DNA from: an uncultured Eubacteriales bacterium
GTDB lineage: Bacteria > Bacillota > Clostridia > Oscillospirales > CAG-272
Reading direction: 5' to 3'
DNA length: 30,935 nt
NCBI GenBank assembly: GCA_934489945.1
Contig: CAKSSY010000015.1
Span: forward strand, 1-30,935
The position numbers and the translations under genes are program-made. Every line of letters begins with the position of its first letter. The first letter of the stretch is position 1. The notes under the pieces were generated by a model. It was given only the letters and a program-made list of their open reading frames with translations. It made no database searches and was not told the origin of the DNA. Shown one piece after another: positions 1 through 6,773 of the stretch.

Positions 1-113
1 GGCTTGAGGTCAACAAGGATTCTCTTACTGCAAAGGTTGTTGCGCTTCCTGCAAGAGACGACATTGACTTTGAACTTGACGAACAGCTTATCGTCGAACT
101 TTATTCCAAGTAA
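1..113 (+). CDS. rpsD: 30S ribosomal protein S4, C-terminal end (partial)
   Basis: Only the last 36 complete codons are in the window, read from position 3 and ending in TAA at 111-113. The tail reads LPARDDIDFELDEQLIVELY followed by SK, which matches the conserved S4 C-terminus (an LPxRxDI...EQLIVExYSK pattern). S4 binds 16S rRNA and nucleates assembly of the small subunit. Its position directly before rpoA and rplQ is the standard Firmicutes arrangement, so it is expected to be co-transcribed with them. Confidence 0.93.
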   Translation, partial: LEVNKDSLTAKVVALPARDDIDFELDEQLIVELYSK

Positions 114-224
114 TGACGCTGGCTTTTGCCTTGCGGTGTTATTATGGCATCATTTGACAGAAGTAGTGTGACTCGGAAGGCTCAACAACTGTGCCAAAAA
201 AATTACGAGGAGGTATTATTTGGA

Positions 225-1199
225 ATGATTGAGATAGAGAAGCCCAATATTACGACCGTGAATCTCAGTGAGGACGGTAGGAGCGGTAAGTTTATTGTGG
301 ATCCCCTCGAAAGAGGATACGGAATCACACTTGGCAATTCGCTTCGCAGAATTCTTCTCAGTTCGTTGCCCGGTGTCGCTGTCAGCAGCATTAAAATCGA
401 TGGCGTTCTTCACGAATTCTCGACAGTTCCCGGCGTCAAAGAGGATGTGACGGAGATTGTTCTTAATGTCAAAGGAATTACCGCGAAACTTCATTGCAAT
501 TCTCCCAAGACTGTCGTAATCGACGTGACGGGAGAACAGGAAGTGACCGCCGGTGATATTAAGCAGGACTCCGATATTGAGATTCTCAATCCGGAGCATC
601 ATATTGCAACCGTTGGTCCGAACGAAAGATTCTATATGGAACTTACTTTTGAACATGGTCGCGGATATGTATCTCAGGAGCGGAACAAGCAGAATCATAC
701 GATTATGGTCGGACAGACCGCGTCGGCTCCTATCGGAACGATTTACACCGACTCGATCTATACACCGGTTTACAAGGTAAGTTATTCGGTGGAAAATACT
801 CGTGTCGGAAACATCACCGATTACGATAAGCTGACGCTTGAAGTCCTCACAAACGGAACGATTTCCGCGAAGGAAGCGATTTCACTCGGAGCCAAGATTC
901 TCAACGAGCATCTCAACTTGTTTGTGGATTTGTCAGATGAAGCAAAGAAGGCAGAAATCATGGTGGAAAGAGAAGCCGTGAAAAAAGAAAAGGTTCTTGA
1001 GATGACCATTGAGGAGCTTGACATGTCTGTAAGAAGCTTTAACTGTTTGAAGCGCGCAGGCATTGACACTGTCGAAGATTTGACGAACCGTACCGAGGAA
1101 GACATGATAAAGGTCAGAAACCTCGGCAAGAAGTCGCTGGAAGAAGTTATTCAGAAGTTGCATTCTTTGGGACTCGATCTGAAAAAGGAAGAGGAATAA
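225..1199 (+). CDS. rpoA: DNA-directed RNA polymerase subunit alpha
   Basis: The 324-residue product starting MIEIEKPNI is RNA polymerase alpha, which dimerises to nucleate assembly of beta and beta-prime and contacts activators and UP elements through its C-terminal domain. The N-terminal domain shows the typical ERGYGITLGNSLRRILLSSLPG segment and the FSTVPGVKEDVTEI stretch. After a linker, the C-terminal helix-hairpin-helix domain reads LDMSVRSFNCLKRAGIDTVE and ends NLGKKSLEEVIQKL. The frame is open 33 codons upstream to 126, but the ATG at 225 is chosen because it matches the family N-terminus and is preceded by a GAGGAGGT site. Full length for the family (about 315-330). Lies between rpsD and rplQ in the ribosomal operon. 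Confidence 0.97.
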   Translation: MIEIEKPNITTVNLSEDGRSGKFIVDPLERGYGITLGNSLRRILLSSLPGVAVSSIKIDGVLHEFSTVPGVKEDVTEIVLNVKGITAKLHCNSPKTVVIDVTGEQEVTAGDIKQDSDIEILNPEHHIATVGPNERFYMELTFEHGRGYVSQERNKQNHTIMVGQTASAPIGTIYTDSIYTPVYKVSYSVENTRVGNITDYDKLTLEVLTNGTISAKEAISLGAKILNEHLNLFVDLSDEAKKAEIMVEREAVKKEKVLEMTIEELDMSVRSFNCLKRAGIDTVEDLTNRTEEDMIKVRNLGKKSLEEVIQKLHSLGLDLKKEEE

Positions 1200-1260
1200 T
1201 CCCTTGAATACGACGCAAGACACACAAGTACGATAAAGATCGCAGAAGGAGGGAATTACA

Positions 1261-1689
1261 ATGCCCGGAAACAGAAAACTCGGCAGAACATCTGCTCATA
1301 GAATTTCTATGCTCCGCGGACTGGTAACCCTGTTGCTTGAAAATGGTCAGGTTGAAACAACATTGGCCAGAGCAAAGGAAGTCCGTTCGGTAGCTGAAAA
1401 GATGATAACGCTTGGCAAGAAGAATACACTTGCCAGCCGTCGCAGTGCCTTTGCTTATATCACAAAGAGAGAGGTCGTAACCAAGCTGTTCAATGAGATC
1501 GCTCCTCAGTATGAGGGACGCAACGGCGGTTATACCCAGATCTTCAAGATGGGACCCCGTCGTGGTGATGCTGCCGAGATGGCAATTATCAGACTTGTCG
1601 GTGGTGTCGGCGCAAAGGCTGCCGAAAAGACCGATAAGAAGGCTGAGACCAAGACAGATGCTAAGGTTGATGAAGGCGCACTTGCCTAA
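1261..1689 (+). CDS. rplQ: 50S ribosomal protein L17
   Basis: The product is 142 residues and starts MPGNRKLGRTSAHRISMLRG, the L17 signature. It contains the conserved VTLLLENGQVETTLARAKEVR and GGYTQIFKMGPRRGDAAEMA segments. L17 binds 23S rRNA domain III near the exit tunnel. The start has a strong site, AGAAGGAGGG, 7-8 nt upstream. The core ends near residue 118; the remaining 24 residues are a low-complexity Lys/Glu/Ala/Asp tail (AAEKTDKKAETKTDAKVDEG) beyond the usual 112-125 residue bacterial length. It is the last gene of the operon, followed by a strong terminator. Confidence 0.96.
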   Translation: MPGNRKLGRTSAHRISMLRGLVTLLLENGQVETTLARAKEVRSVAEKMITLGKKNTLASRRSAFAYITKREVVTKLFNEIAPQYEGRNGGYTQIFKMGPRRGDAAEMAIIRLVGGVGAKAAEKTDKKAETKTDAKVDEGALA

Positions 1690-1722
1690 AAATTAAATCG
1701 GTGCGAAATTTTTGCACAACGA

Positions 1723-1772
1723 AAAGGTGTCCGTACTGTGAGAAGCAGTACGGACACCTTTGATTTTTTCTT
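1723..1772 (+). terminator. Rho-independent terminator of the rpsD-rpoA-rplQ operon
   Basis: A perfect 16-bp stem (AAAGGTGTCCGTACTG at 1723-1738 pairing with 1746-1761) with a 7-nt loop is followed by GATTTTTTCTT. It lies 33 nt after the rplQ stop. Confidence 0.95.
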
Positions 1773-2031
1773 CTTGTCAATGATTTCGGCAAAAAATGCC
1801 GGTTGTGGATAAAGGTCAAGAGTTAAATTTATCAAATGTTTTTATTCGATTCTTATAAATGGCGATGCGATCGGGGGAGAGCACAACTCTTAACGCCAAT
1901 TGTAAATCACGAAGCCTTCTGTTGACGTTTCTTTTTTAGATTTTCTCGGGCGTCTTTTGGCAAGAGAAAGAGACTGAGAAATGGATTCTCTCAAAAATGA
2001 AACATCTGATTGGGCGTTCCGCCCGGAGTGG
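1773..2031. other. Intergenic stretch with no recognised gene
   Basis: About 260 bp between the rplQ terminator and the 3' end of the minus-strand gene at 2032. I see no convincing reading frame, tRNA or known RNA. There is a short hairpin (CGGCA/TGCCG) near 1786-1800. A short GGGCG/CGCCC hairpin near 2010-2023 could act as a weak terminator for the minus-strand gene. Confidence 0.5.
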
Positions 2032-2373
2032 TTATATACCTTGTTTTGCCGACTTCTGATCGTTGGACGCGTGGGGTCCTCTTTTCTCTCGATGAATTGG
2101 AATTGCCTTCAAATGGAATTTGATACTTCCGCAAGGACAGAGCAAATTCATTTCGTGTTTCTCTTTTTCTCCTCTATAGGTAAAATCTCCACCGCATCGA
2201 ATGACCTCACACCAAGTGAACAGTTCTGTCATTACCCTCGGACACATTCCCGCCGGACATTCATATGAAAAAATATATTTATCCCCTTTTTCTATGCCGA
2301 GTCTGCAATCCATTGCTCTGCCGTCAATTGCCGTCAATTCAAAACTCCAATCCTCCATGACCCATTTTTTCAT
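2032..2373 (-). CDS. TIGR04076-like small protein of unknown function
   Basis: 113 residues starting MKKWVMEDWSFELTAIDG. The layout of a short beta-rich N-terminus, then KGDKYIFSYECPAGMCPRVM, then EVIRCGGDF, then a Cys-Pro-Cys segment (LLCPCGSIKFHLKAI) recalls the TIGR04076 family (pattern GD.f.....pgg.CP.a...l.p.....RfGG.f.......CPd....FeikrI). That family has no assigned function. The ATG is preceded by AAAGGAG. The last 20 or so residues after KAIP are basic and extend past the usual family end. A promoter lies at 2444-2472 on the same strand. Family assignment is from memory of the pattern, so moderate. Confidence 0.6.
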   Translation of the reverse strand: MKKWVMEDWSFELTAIDGRAMDCRLGIEKGDKYIFSYECPAGMCPRVMTELFTWCEVIRCGGDFTYRGEKEKHEMNLLCPCGSIKFHLKAIPIHREKRGPHASNDQKSAKQGI

Positions 2374-2443
2374 AACAGTTGCTCCTTTTAGAAATCCTTT
2401 ATGTTTATTACGAGTTTGGCTTTCCGTTCTCTTCTCTTATTTC

Positions 2444-2472
2444 ATTGTATCACAAAATCGGCAGAGAAACAA
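2444..2472 (-). promoter_or_regulatory. Sigma-A type promoter for the TIGR04076-like gene, embedded in a terminator hairpin
   Basis: On the minus strand the -10 is TACAAT (2444-2449) with an extended TG one base upstream, and the -35 is TTGTTT (2467-2472), 17 bp apart. The -35 and spacer lie inside the hairpin at 2454-2488. Confidence 0.55.
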
Positions 2473-2488
2473 TCTCTCTGCCGATTTT
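2454..2488 (-). terminator. 14-bp hairpin, probable terminator of the DUF3343/desulfurase unit
   Basis: AAAATCGGCAGAGA (2454-2467) pairs perfectly with 2475-2488 around a 7-nt loop. Read on the minus strand the stem ends in ATTTT then GTGAT, giving a short U-run. It lies downstream of the desulfurase-like gene and overlaps the next promoter. Confidence 0.6.
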
Positions 2489-2575
2489 TGGTGATTTTCT
2501 TTATGAAAAATAAAACCGGGATTTGCACATTTTTACGGCGTGTTATGGCTTGAATTGTGTTTATTGACGTGCCGC

Positions 2576-2617
2576 GGGCTGTCGGCAAATCGATTTCGTA
2601 TCTATTTGCGACAGCCC
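2576..2617 (-). other. Hairpin just after the desulfurase-like gene
   Basis: GGGCTGTCGGCAAAT (2576-2590) pairs with ATTTGCGACAGCCC (2604-2617) with a single bulged G. It begins 7 nt after the minus-strand stop codon. There is no U-run, so it is either a 3'-end stabilising structure or a weak terminator. Confidence 0.5.
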
Positions 2618-2623
2618 TTGTTC

Positions 2624-3778
2624 TCAGGATTCGCTGTTTTTTAAGGATCTCCAAAGCGCATCAAGGTCCGAAGTTGTTGTCGAGTAGCCGAAACTGACGC
2701 GGACAGCACCATCCGATGGTGTGCCGAGTGTTTTGTGCCCGAGCGCGGTACAGTGATGTCCCCCACGGACGCAAATGCCGTCTTCTGCAAGTTGTCGTGC
2801 AATGTTCTCCGAAGTATGCCCGTCACGCGTGAACAGAAAAATTGCACCCGGTATATGAGGCGGGAGAAGTCGGATGCCCTTTATGTCCGATAATCTGTCA
2901 TACAGTCGGGTATAAAGGCGATGTTCATGTTCCGCAATGGCTTCGATTCCTTGTTTTCTCAAAAAGCGTATTCCTTCACACAGCCCGGCAATCGCAGGAG
3001 TCGGTGGCGTCCCTGCTTCGAATCGTTCGGGGAGTTCTTCCGGCATGGTGCCTTCCAGGGAGAACATTCCGTTTCCTCCTTCGACAAGCGTGGAAATGGG
3101 GGCTCGGCTCGCAAGCGCGAGAATCCCCGCTCCCTGAATTCCGCAAAGTCCTTTATGTCCCGGCGCACAAAGGGCATCTATTCCGATTTCTTTCATGTCA
3201 ATTGGAATATGTCCCGCCGATTGAGCGGCATCTACCGCAAAGAAAATGCCATGTTTGTGACACAATTCTCCGATTTCGCGCAGAGGCAGTGTGGCGGAAC
3301 AGATATTGGAGGCGTGTGTACAGACCAAGAGCCGCGTGTTTGGTCTTATCCGTACCGCAATTGCTTTGCAGATGTCTTCTGCTGTTCTTCCCGGGAGAAG
3401 ACAAAGGGATGGAAAGGTGTCATATTCGACAATTCCCTCCTGTGCCAACCGATAAACGGGACGAAAAACCGAGTTGTGTTCCAGATCACTGATCAGAACG
3501 TGGTCTCCACGCTGCAGAATTCCCTTAATCAGGAGATTCAACGCATAAGTGGTGTTAAGCGTGAAGATGACATTCCCCGGGTCCGGAACGCCGAGCAGGG
3601 ATGATACCTGTTCCCGGCATTCGTAAATCTTCTCCGCGGCAAGGAATGCCATCCTGTGTGAGCTTCGACCCGGATTTCCGCAGTATTCCGCAATACAGCG
3701 GTTGACTTCTTTCAGGACGGCGGGCGGTTTCGGGAATCCCGTCGCCGCGTGATCCAGATAAATAAGCCTTTTTTTCAG
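2624..3778 (-). CDS. Cysteine desulfurase-like class V aminotransferase, probable CTG start
   Basis: A PLP enzyme of the NifS/Csd fold, closest in pattern to the TIGR01977 (EF2568-type) desulfurases, which would remove sulfur or selenium from (seleno)cysteine. From a CTG at 3778 the product is 384 residues: it opens LIYLDHAATGFPKPPAV, has the PLP-side DAAQSAGH near 182-189, Schiff-base lysine in APGHKGL (about 209), and RGGHHCTALGHKTLGT with the persulfide cysteine near 343. The first in-frame ATG (3652) would delete the conserved LDHAAT segment. No ATG, GTG or TTG exists in frame upstream, but CTG overlaps the DUF3343 stop as CTGA, nine bases after GGAGG. Translation is probably coupled to DUF3343. 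An A7 tract right after the CTG means a one-base homopolymer error is the main alternative: A8 would put a GTG at 3782 in frame. Confidence 0.85.
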   Translation of the reverse strand: MKKRLIYLDHAATGFPKPPAVLKEVNRCIAEYCGNPGRSSHRMAFLAAEKIYECREQVSSLLGVPDPGNVIFTLNTTYALNLLIKGILQRGDHVLISDLEHNSVFRPVYRLAQEGIVEYDTFPSLCLLPGRTAEDICKAIAVRIRPNTRLLVCTHASNICSATLPLREIGELCHKHGIFFAVDAAQSAGHIPIDMKEIGIDALCAPGHKGLCGIQGAGILALASRAPISTLVEGGNGMFSLEGTMPEELPERFEAGTPPTPAIAGLCEGIRFLRKQGIEAIAEHEHRLYTRLYDRLSDIKGIRLLPPHIPGAIFLFTRDGHTSENIARQLAEDGICVRGGHHCTALGHKTLGTPSDGAVRVSFGYSTTTSDLDALWRSLKNSES

Positions 3779-4017
3779 AGGAGGACACCTCCTCTGCCGT
3801 TTTGGTATCCGCTGACCGGGAGATGAGAGGAACTGAAAACCGAACGCACCCGCTTGATTTTATCGCAGGGGAATTCTATCCCGTAGGAGCATCCCCGTCG
3901 GGTTTTCGTCGCGTCGAGTTTGACGATCTTCCCGGAAATTCCCGCTTCCTCAAGGGCTTTTTGTCCCTTGATCGCATAGGTCAGCGAACCGAGAGATGCT
4001 GTGCAGATTGTTTGCAT
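3775..4017 (-). CDS. DUF3343 / putative Se/S carrier-like protein
   Basis: 80 residues starting MQTICTASLGSLTYAIKGQK. It matches the DUF3343 (Se/S carrier-like) layout: a short beta-alpha unit that handles a small substrate, then a central Gly-Cys motif (RRGCSYGIEF, Cys43). The frame is open far upstream, but the ATG at 4017 is chosen because it has an excellent site, AAGGAGGTGAG. In known genomes this family sits beside NifS-like enzymes and selenium or sulfur transfer genes, and here it overlaps one by 4 nt. A direct role as sulfur or selenium acceptor is inference. No selD or yedF is in the window. Confidence 0.75.
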   Translation of the reverse strand: MQTICTASLGSLTYAIKGQKALEEAGISGKIVKLDATKTRRGCSYGIEFPCDKIKRVRSVFSSSHLPVSGYQNGRGGVLL

Positions 4018-4057
4018 ATTTCTCACCTCCTTACTGTCAATATATGTTGTGCTCTGT

Positions 4058-4100
4058 CGATGCGTGCGTGTTACGGCAATACACGCATCGTTATTTTTTT
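4058..4100 (+). terminator. Terminator-like hairpin reading plus, inside the DUF3343 leader
   Basis: CGATGCGTG (4058-4066) pairs with CACGCATCG (4082-4090) and is followed by TTATTTTTTT. It is oriented to stop plus-strand transcripts although no plus-strand gene lies upstream. On the minus strand it forms a hairpin in the DUF3343 5' leader. I found no clear minus-strand promoter for DUF3343 between 4018 and 4207. Confidence 0.5.
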
Positions 4101-4207
4101 CGACGATTGGTATGAATTGCCCTTTTTTGATAAAAAAAGACGAGAATTTTGTGTAAATTTGCCAAAAAGCGTCGATGGATTTCTCTGTTTTGCCATCCGA
4201 AAAAGGG

Positions 4208-4236
4208 TTGCAAAAACAAGCTAAATGCGATATAAT
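4208..4236 (+). promoter_or_regulatory. Sigma-A type promoter for the EF-G-like gene
   Basis: TTGCAA (4208-4213) and a perfect TATAAT (4231-4236) with a 17-bp spacer, about 110 nt upstream of the start codon. Confidence 0.75.
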
Positions 4237-4345
4237 AATGTTGTTATCATCAGGATGTATAAAAAACTGTCGTTTTTTGGCACTTTCTTTGTTGATAAAA
4301 TCTATATAGAACTTTCGCTGTATTGCGGAAGAAGGAGGAAATCCC

Positions 4346-6403
4346 ATGGCGAAATTTGATACGAAATCCATTCGCAACATTGCGCTGCTCGGACACGGAG
4401 GAAGCGGTAAAACTTCTCTGGCTGAATCCATGCTGTACATTGCAGGCGCAACGGACAGACTCGGGAAGATCAGCGACGGAAATACCGTTTGCGATTGCGA
4501 TCCCGAAGAGATCAAGCGCGGATTTACTCTTTCCGCGTCAATTGCCAACATGGAGTGGAAAGGCATTAAAATTAACGTTTTGGATACTCCCGGGTATCTT
4601 GATTTTGTCGGTGAGGTCAACCAGGCACTCCGCGTGGCGGGCAGTGCCGTGATTACCGTGGACGGCAAGGCGGGAGTCGAGGTTGGCACCGAATTGGCGT
4701 GGGACAATGCTACGGCGTTCGGCGTTCCCAAGGTTTTCTTTGTGAACAAATGTGACGATCCCGAGGTGAATTTTGAGCGTGTTTTCAATGAACTTCATTT
4801 CAAATTCGGCAGAACGGTTTGTCCGGTGTTTGTTCCGGTCGGAAACGGAAAGGACATTACCATGCTGGATCTGATCGGCATGAAGGCTTACAAATACGAC
4901 TACCGCGGCAAACGTACCGAGGTCCCGGTACTGGAGGAATACAAATCGGTTGTCGGCAAATATCGCGATGTTCTCGGCGAGGCTCTTGCCGGAACCAGCG
5001 ATGAGTTGATGATGAAATATTTTGAAGGGCAGGAGCTGACCCGTGAGGAATCGATACTGGCTCTTCACGAGGGAATCATCAGCGGTGCTATTACGCCCGT
5101 TTATTGCGGTTCGGCAACCAATGTTTTTGGTGTTATTGCCATGCTGGATGCCATTGCTGAGTCTTTCCCGCGCTTTACTGCCAAGAAAAACGAAAAGGTT
5201 GCGGACGGTACGCTGATTCCCATTGATGTAAACGGCGATCCCTCTATTATGGTATTTAAGACGGTCGCGGATCAGTTTGTGGGAAAGATGTCCTATTTCA
5301 AAGTTATGAGCGGAACGGTCAAGCGGGATATGCTTCTTAAGAACAACACGACGGGCGTTTGCGAAAAACTGTCGCACATTTATACCATGTGCGGCAAAAA
5401 CCAGACCGAAGTGGATGAGCTGGCGTGTGGAGATATCGGGATGATTGCCAAACTGTCCGGAACCAACACCAACGATACGCTGGCTTTGACGAGCGATATC
5501 CGCTATTTGCCGATTTCGTATCCGACTCCCTATTACACACAGGCAATTGTGCCGCAGACAAAGGGAGATGAAGGTAAGATTTCACAGGGAATTGCCAAAC
5601 TGTTGGAAGAGGATCTTACGCTTCGTTATGAGAACAACGCCGAAACCAAACAAATGCTGGTTTCGGGTCTGGGAGATATGCACCTTGCGGTTCTTGTGGC
5701 AAAGCTCAAATCCCGTTTTGGAATTGGTGTTACTCTTGCAGAGCCGAAGATTGCCTATCGGGAGAAGATCACCAAACGCGTGCAGGTTGAAGGAAAGCAT
5801 AAGAAGCAGTCGGGAGGAAGCGGACAGTACGGTCATGTCAAGATTACATTCGCACCCGGTGACGCGGAAGGACTTACCTTTACCGAATCGGTTGTGGGCG
5901 GCGCGGTGCCGAAGAACTTCTTCCCCGCAGTCGAAAAGGGACTGCTTGAATCCATGCAGAAGGGCGTGGCGGGTTTTCCGGTTATTCATCTTGCGGCGGA
6001 TCTTTTTGACGGTTCCTATCATGATGTGGACTCCAATGAAATATCCTTTAAGCTTGCGGCAAATCTTGCGTATAAGGAATGTCTGAAACAGGCGGCACCG
6101 GTACTCCTGGAGCCTGTCGGAGATCTTGTGATTGTGGTTCCGGATTCGCTTGTCGGCGATGTTATGGGAGACATCACCAAACATCGCGGTAACGTTATGG
6201 GAATGGATCCGTCGGAGAGACCGGGTTATACCAAGATTAAGGCGATTGCTCCTAAGTCTGAACTGATGGATTATCCGATTGTTTTGCGCGCTATGACGCA
6301 GGGCAGGGGATCTTTCAGCTACGACGTGACGGGCTACGAAACGGTTCCTGCCAACATTGCTGCAAAAATTATTGAAAAGTATAAGGATTCTCAGGACGCA
6401 TAA
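4346..6403 (+). CDS. EF-G-like translational GTPase (EF-G paralogue)
   Basis: 685 residues with the five-domain EF-G architecture. G1 is GHGGSGKTS (17-24), the switch-I RGFT is at 58-61, G3 is DTPG (80-83) and G4 is NKCD (134-137). Domain II follows after residue 290, and domains IV-V include KKQSGGSGQYGHVKI and the C-terminal GRGSFSYDVTGYETVP. The switch-II residue after DTPG is Tyr84 (DTPGYLDF) where canonical EF-G and TypA have the GTPase-stimulating His. This places it in the EF-G2/EF-G-like group, not the housekeeping fusA, which normally lies in the rpsL-rpsG cluster. Its cellular role is not settled. The AAGGAGGAA site is well placed. Monocistronic, with its own promoter and a terminator. 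Confidence 0.88.
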   Translation: MAKFDTKSIRNIALLGHGGSGKTSLAESMLYIAGATDRLGKISDGNTVCDCDPEEIKRGFTLSASIANMEWKGIKINVLDTPGYLDFVGEVNQALRVAGSAVITVDGKAGVEVGTELAWDNATAFGVPKVFFVNKCDDPEVNFERVFNELHFKFGRTVCPVFVPVGNGKDITMLDLIGMKAYKYDYRGKRTEVPVLEEYKSVVGKYRDVLGEALAGTSDELMMKYFEGQELTREESILALHEGIISGAITPVYCGSATNVFGVIAMLDAIAESFPRFTAKKNEKVADGTLIPIDVNGDPSIMVFKTVADQFVGKMSYFKVMSGTVKRDMLLKNNTTGVCEKLSHIYTMCGKNQTEVDELACGDIGMIAKLSGTNTNDTLALTSDIRYLPISYPTPYYTQAIVPQTKGDEGKISQGIAKLLEEDLTLRYENNAETKQMLVSGLGDMHLAVLVAKLKSRFGIGVTLAEPKIAYREKITKRVQVEGKHKKQSGGSGQYGHVKITFAPGDAEGLTFTESVVGGAVPKNFFPAVEKGLLESMQKGVAGFPVIHLAADLFDGSYHDVDSNEISFKLAANLAYKECLKQAAPVLLEPVGDLVIVVPDSLVGDVMGDITKHRGNVMGMDPSERPGYTKIKAIAPKSELMDYPIVLRAMTQGRGSFSYDVTGYETVPANIAAKIIEKYKDSQDA

Positions 6404-6409
6404 TGCAAT

Positions 6410-6456
6410 GGGGCATCACACCAACCTTTTTGTTTGGTGCGATGCCCCTTGCTTTC
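6410..6456 (+). terminator. Terminator after the EF-G-like gene
   Basis: GGGGCATCACACCAA (6410-6424) pairs with 6434-6448 with a single A-C mismatch; the tail TTGCTTTC is only moderately U-rich. Begins 7 nt after the stop. Confidence 0.75.
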
Positions 6457-6537
6457 ATGGAAATGACGCGCAACCGCGCAAAATGGATGGGGAACTTTAT
6501 GAAAAATGACGAAAAACGCTTTTTTGTGTCGGATTTG

Positions 6538-6566
6538 TTGACAAAAGAAGAAAAATGTGTTATAAT
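6538..6566 (+). promoter_or_regulatory. Consensus sigma-A promoter of the xpt/nucleoside-uptake unit
   Basis: Perfect TTGACA (6538-6543), 17-bp spacer and perfect TATAAT (6561-6566), with an extended TG at 6558-6559. Such a strong promoter fits a gene controlled by transcription attenuation downstream. Confidence 0.92.
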
Positions 6567-6606
6567 CACATCGTAAACAAGAACGGGACGTAATGTTCTG
6601 TATATG

Positions 6607-6670
6607 CCAATATAGGTCCGGATGTATGGCCCGGATGTTTCTACTGCGACGCCAAAGTCACAACTATTGG
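6607..6670 (+). ncRNA. Purine (guanine-class) riboswitch aptamer
   Basis: P1 is CCAATA (6607-6612) with TATTGG (6665-6670). P2 pairs GTCCGG (6615-6620) with CCGGAT (6631-6636), its loop carrying UAUGG. The junction has the hallmark GTTTCTAC (6637-6644). P3 pairs around a loop containing CC then AAA, suited to the L2-L3 kissing contact. J3/1 reads ACTAT with C at 6664 where guanine-class aptamers have the specificity cytosine. Known family members bind guanine or hypoxanthine and switch off xpt. Odd points: L2 is about two bases longer and L3 shorter than the usual forms, and P3 has one C-A mismatch. It sits between a consensus promoter and a terminator, before xpt. Confidence 0.85.
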
Positions 6671-6719
6671 ACAAGATTACTGCATGATCGTTATTTTGAT
6701 TGTGCGGTCTTTGTGTTTT

Positions 6720-6750
6720 GGCGACGGGGCGGATTCTGTCGTCATTTTTT
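6720..6750 (+). terminator. Riboswitch expression-platform terminator
   Basis: GGCGACGG (6720-6727) pairs with CTGTCGTC (6736-6743) and is followed by ATTTTTT and then GTTTTT. It lies 50 nt past the aptamer and 24 nt before the xpt start, consistent with ligand-induced termination (an OFF switch). Confidence 0.85.
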
Positions 6751-6773
6751 GTTTTTGGAAAGGAGGATTTCCC

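Noticed and set aside
126..224. Upstream extension of rpoA by 33 codons
   Set aside because: In frame, but not part of the conserved alpha N-terminus; the ribosome binding site GAGGAGGT lies before ATG 225.
1773..2031. Possible small structured RNA in the gap after rplQ
   Set aside because: Only short, weak hairpins and no match to 6S, SRP, RNase P or tmRNA features that I can see.
3555..3788. Reading frame overlapping the start of the desulfurase gene (MSSSEKKAYLSGSRG...)
   Set aside because: It is an out-of-frame overlap of the conserved LDHAAT region. Its GTG start is of interest only as the alternative start if the A7 tract were A8.
4018..4788. Long upstream extension of the DUF3343 frame on the minus strand
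   Set aside because: It runs antisense into the EF-G-like gene and has no family similarity; the strong site AAGGAGGTGAG marks ATG 4017.
6684..6773. 30-codon N-terminal extension of xpt
   Set aside because: It would translate through the riboswitch terminator and lacks a ribosome binding site; the family start is ATG 6774.
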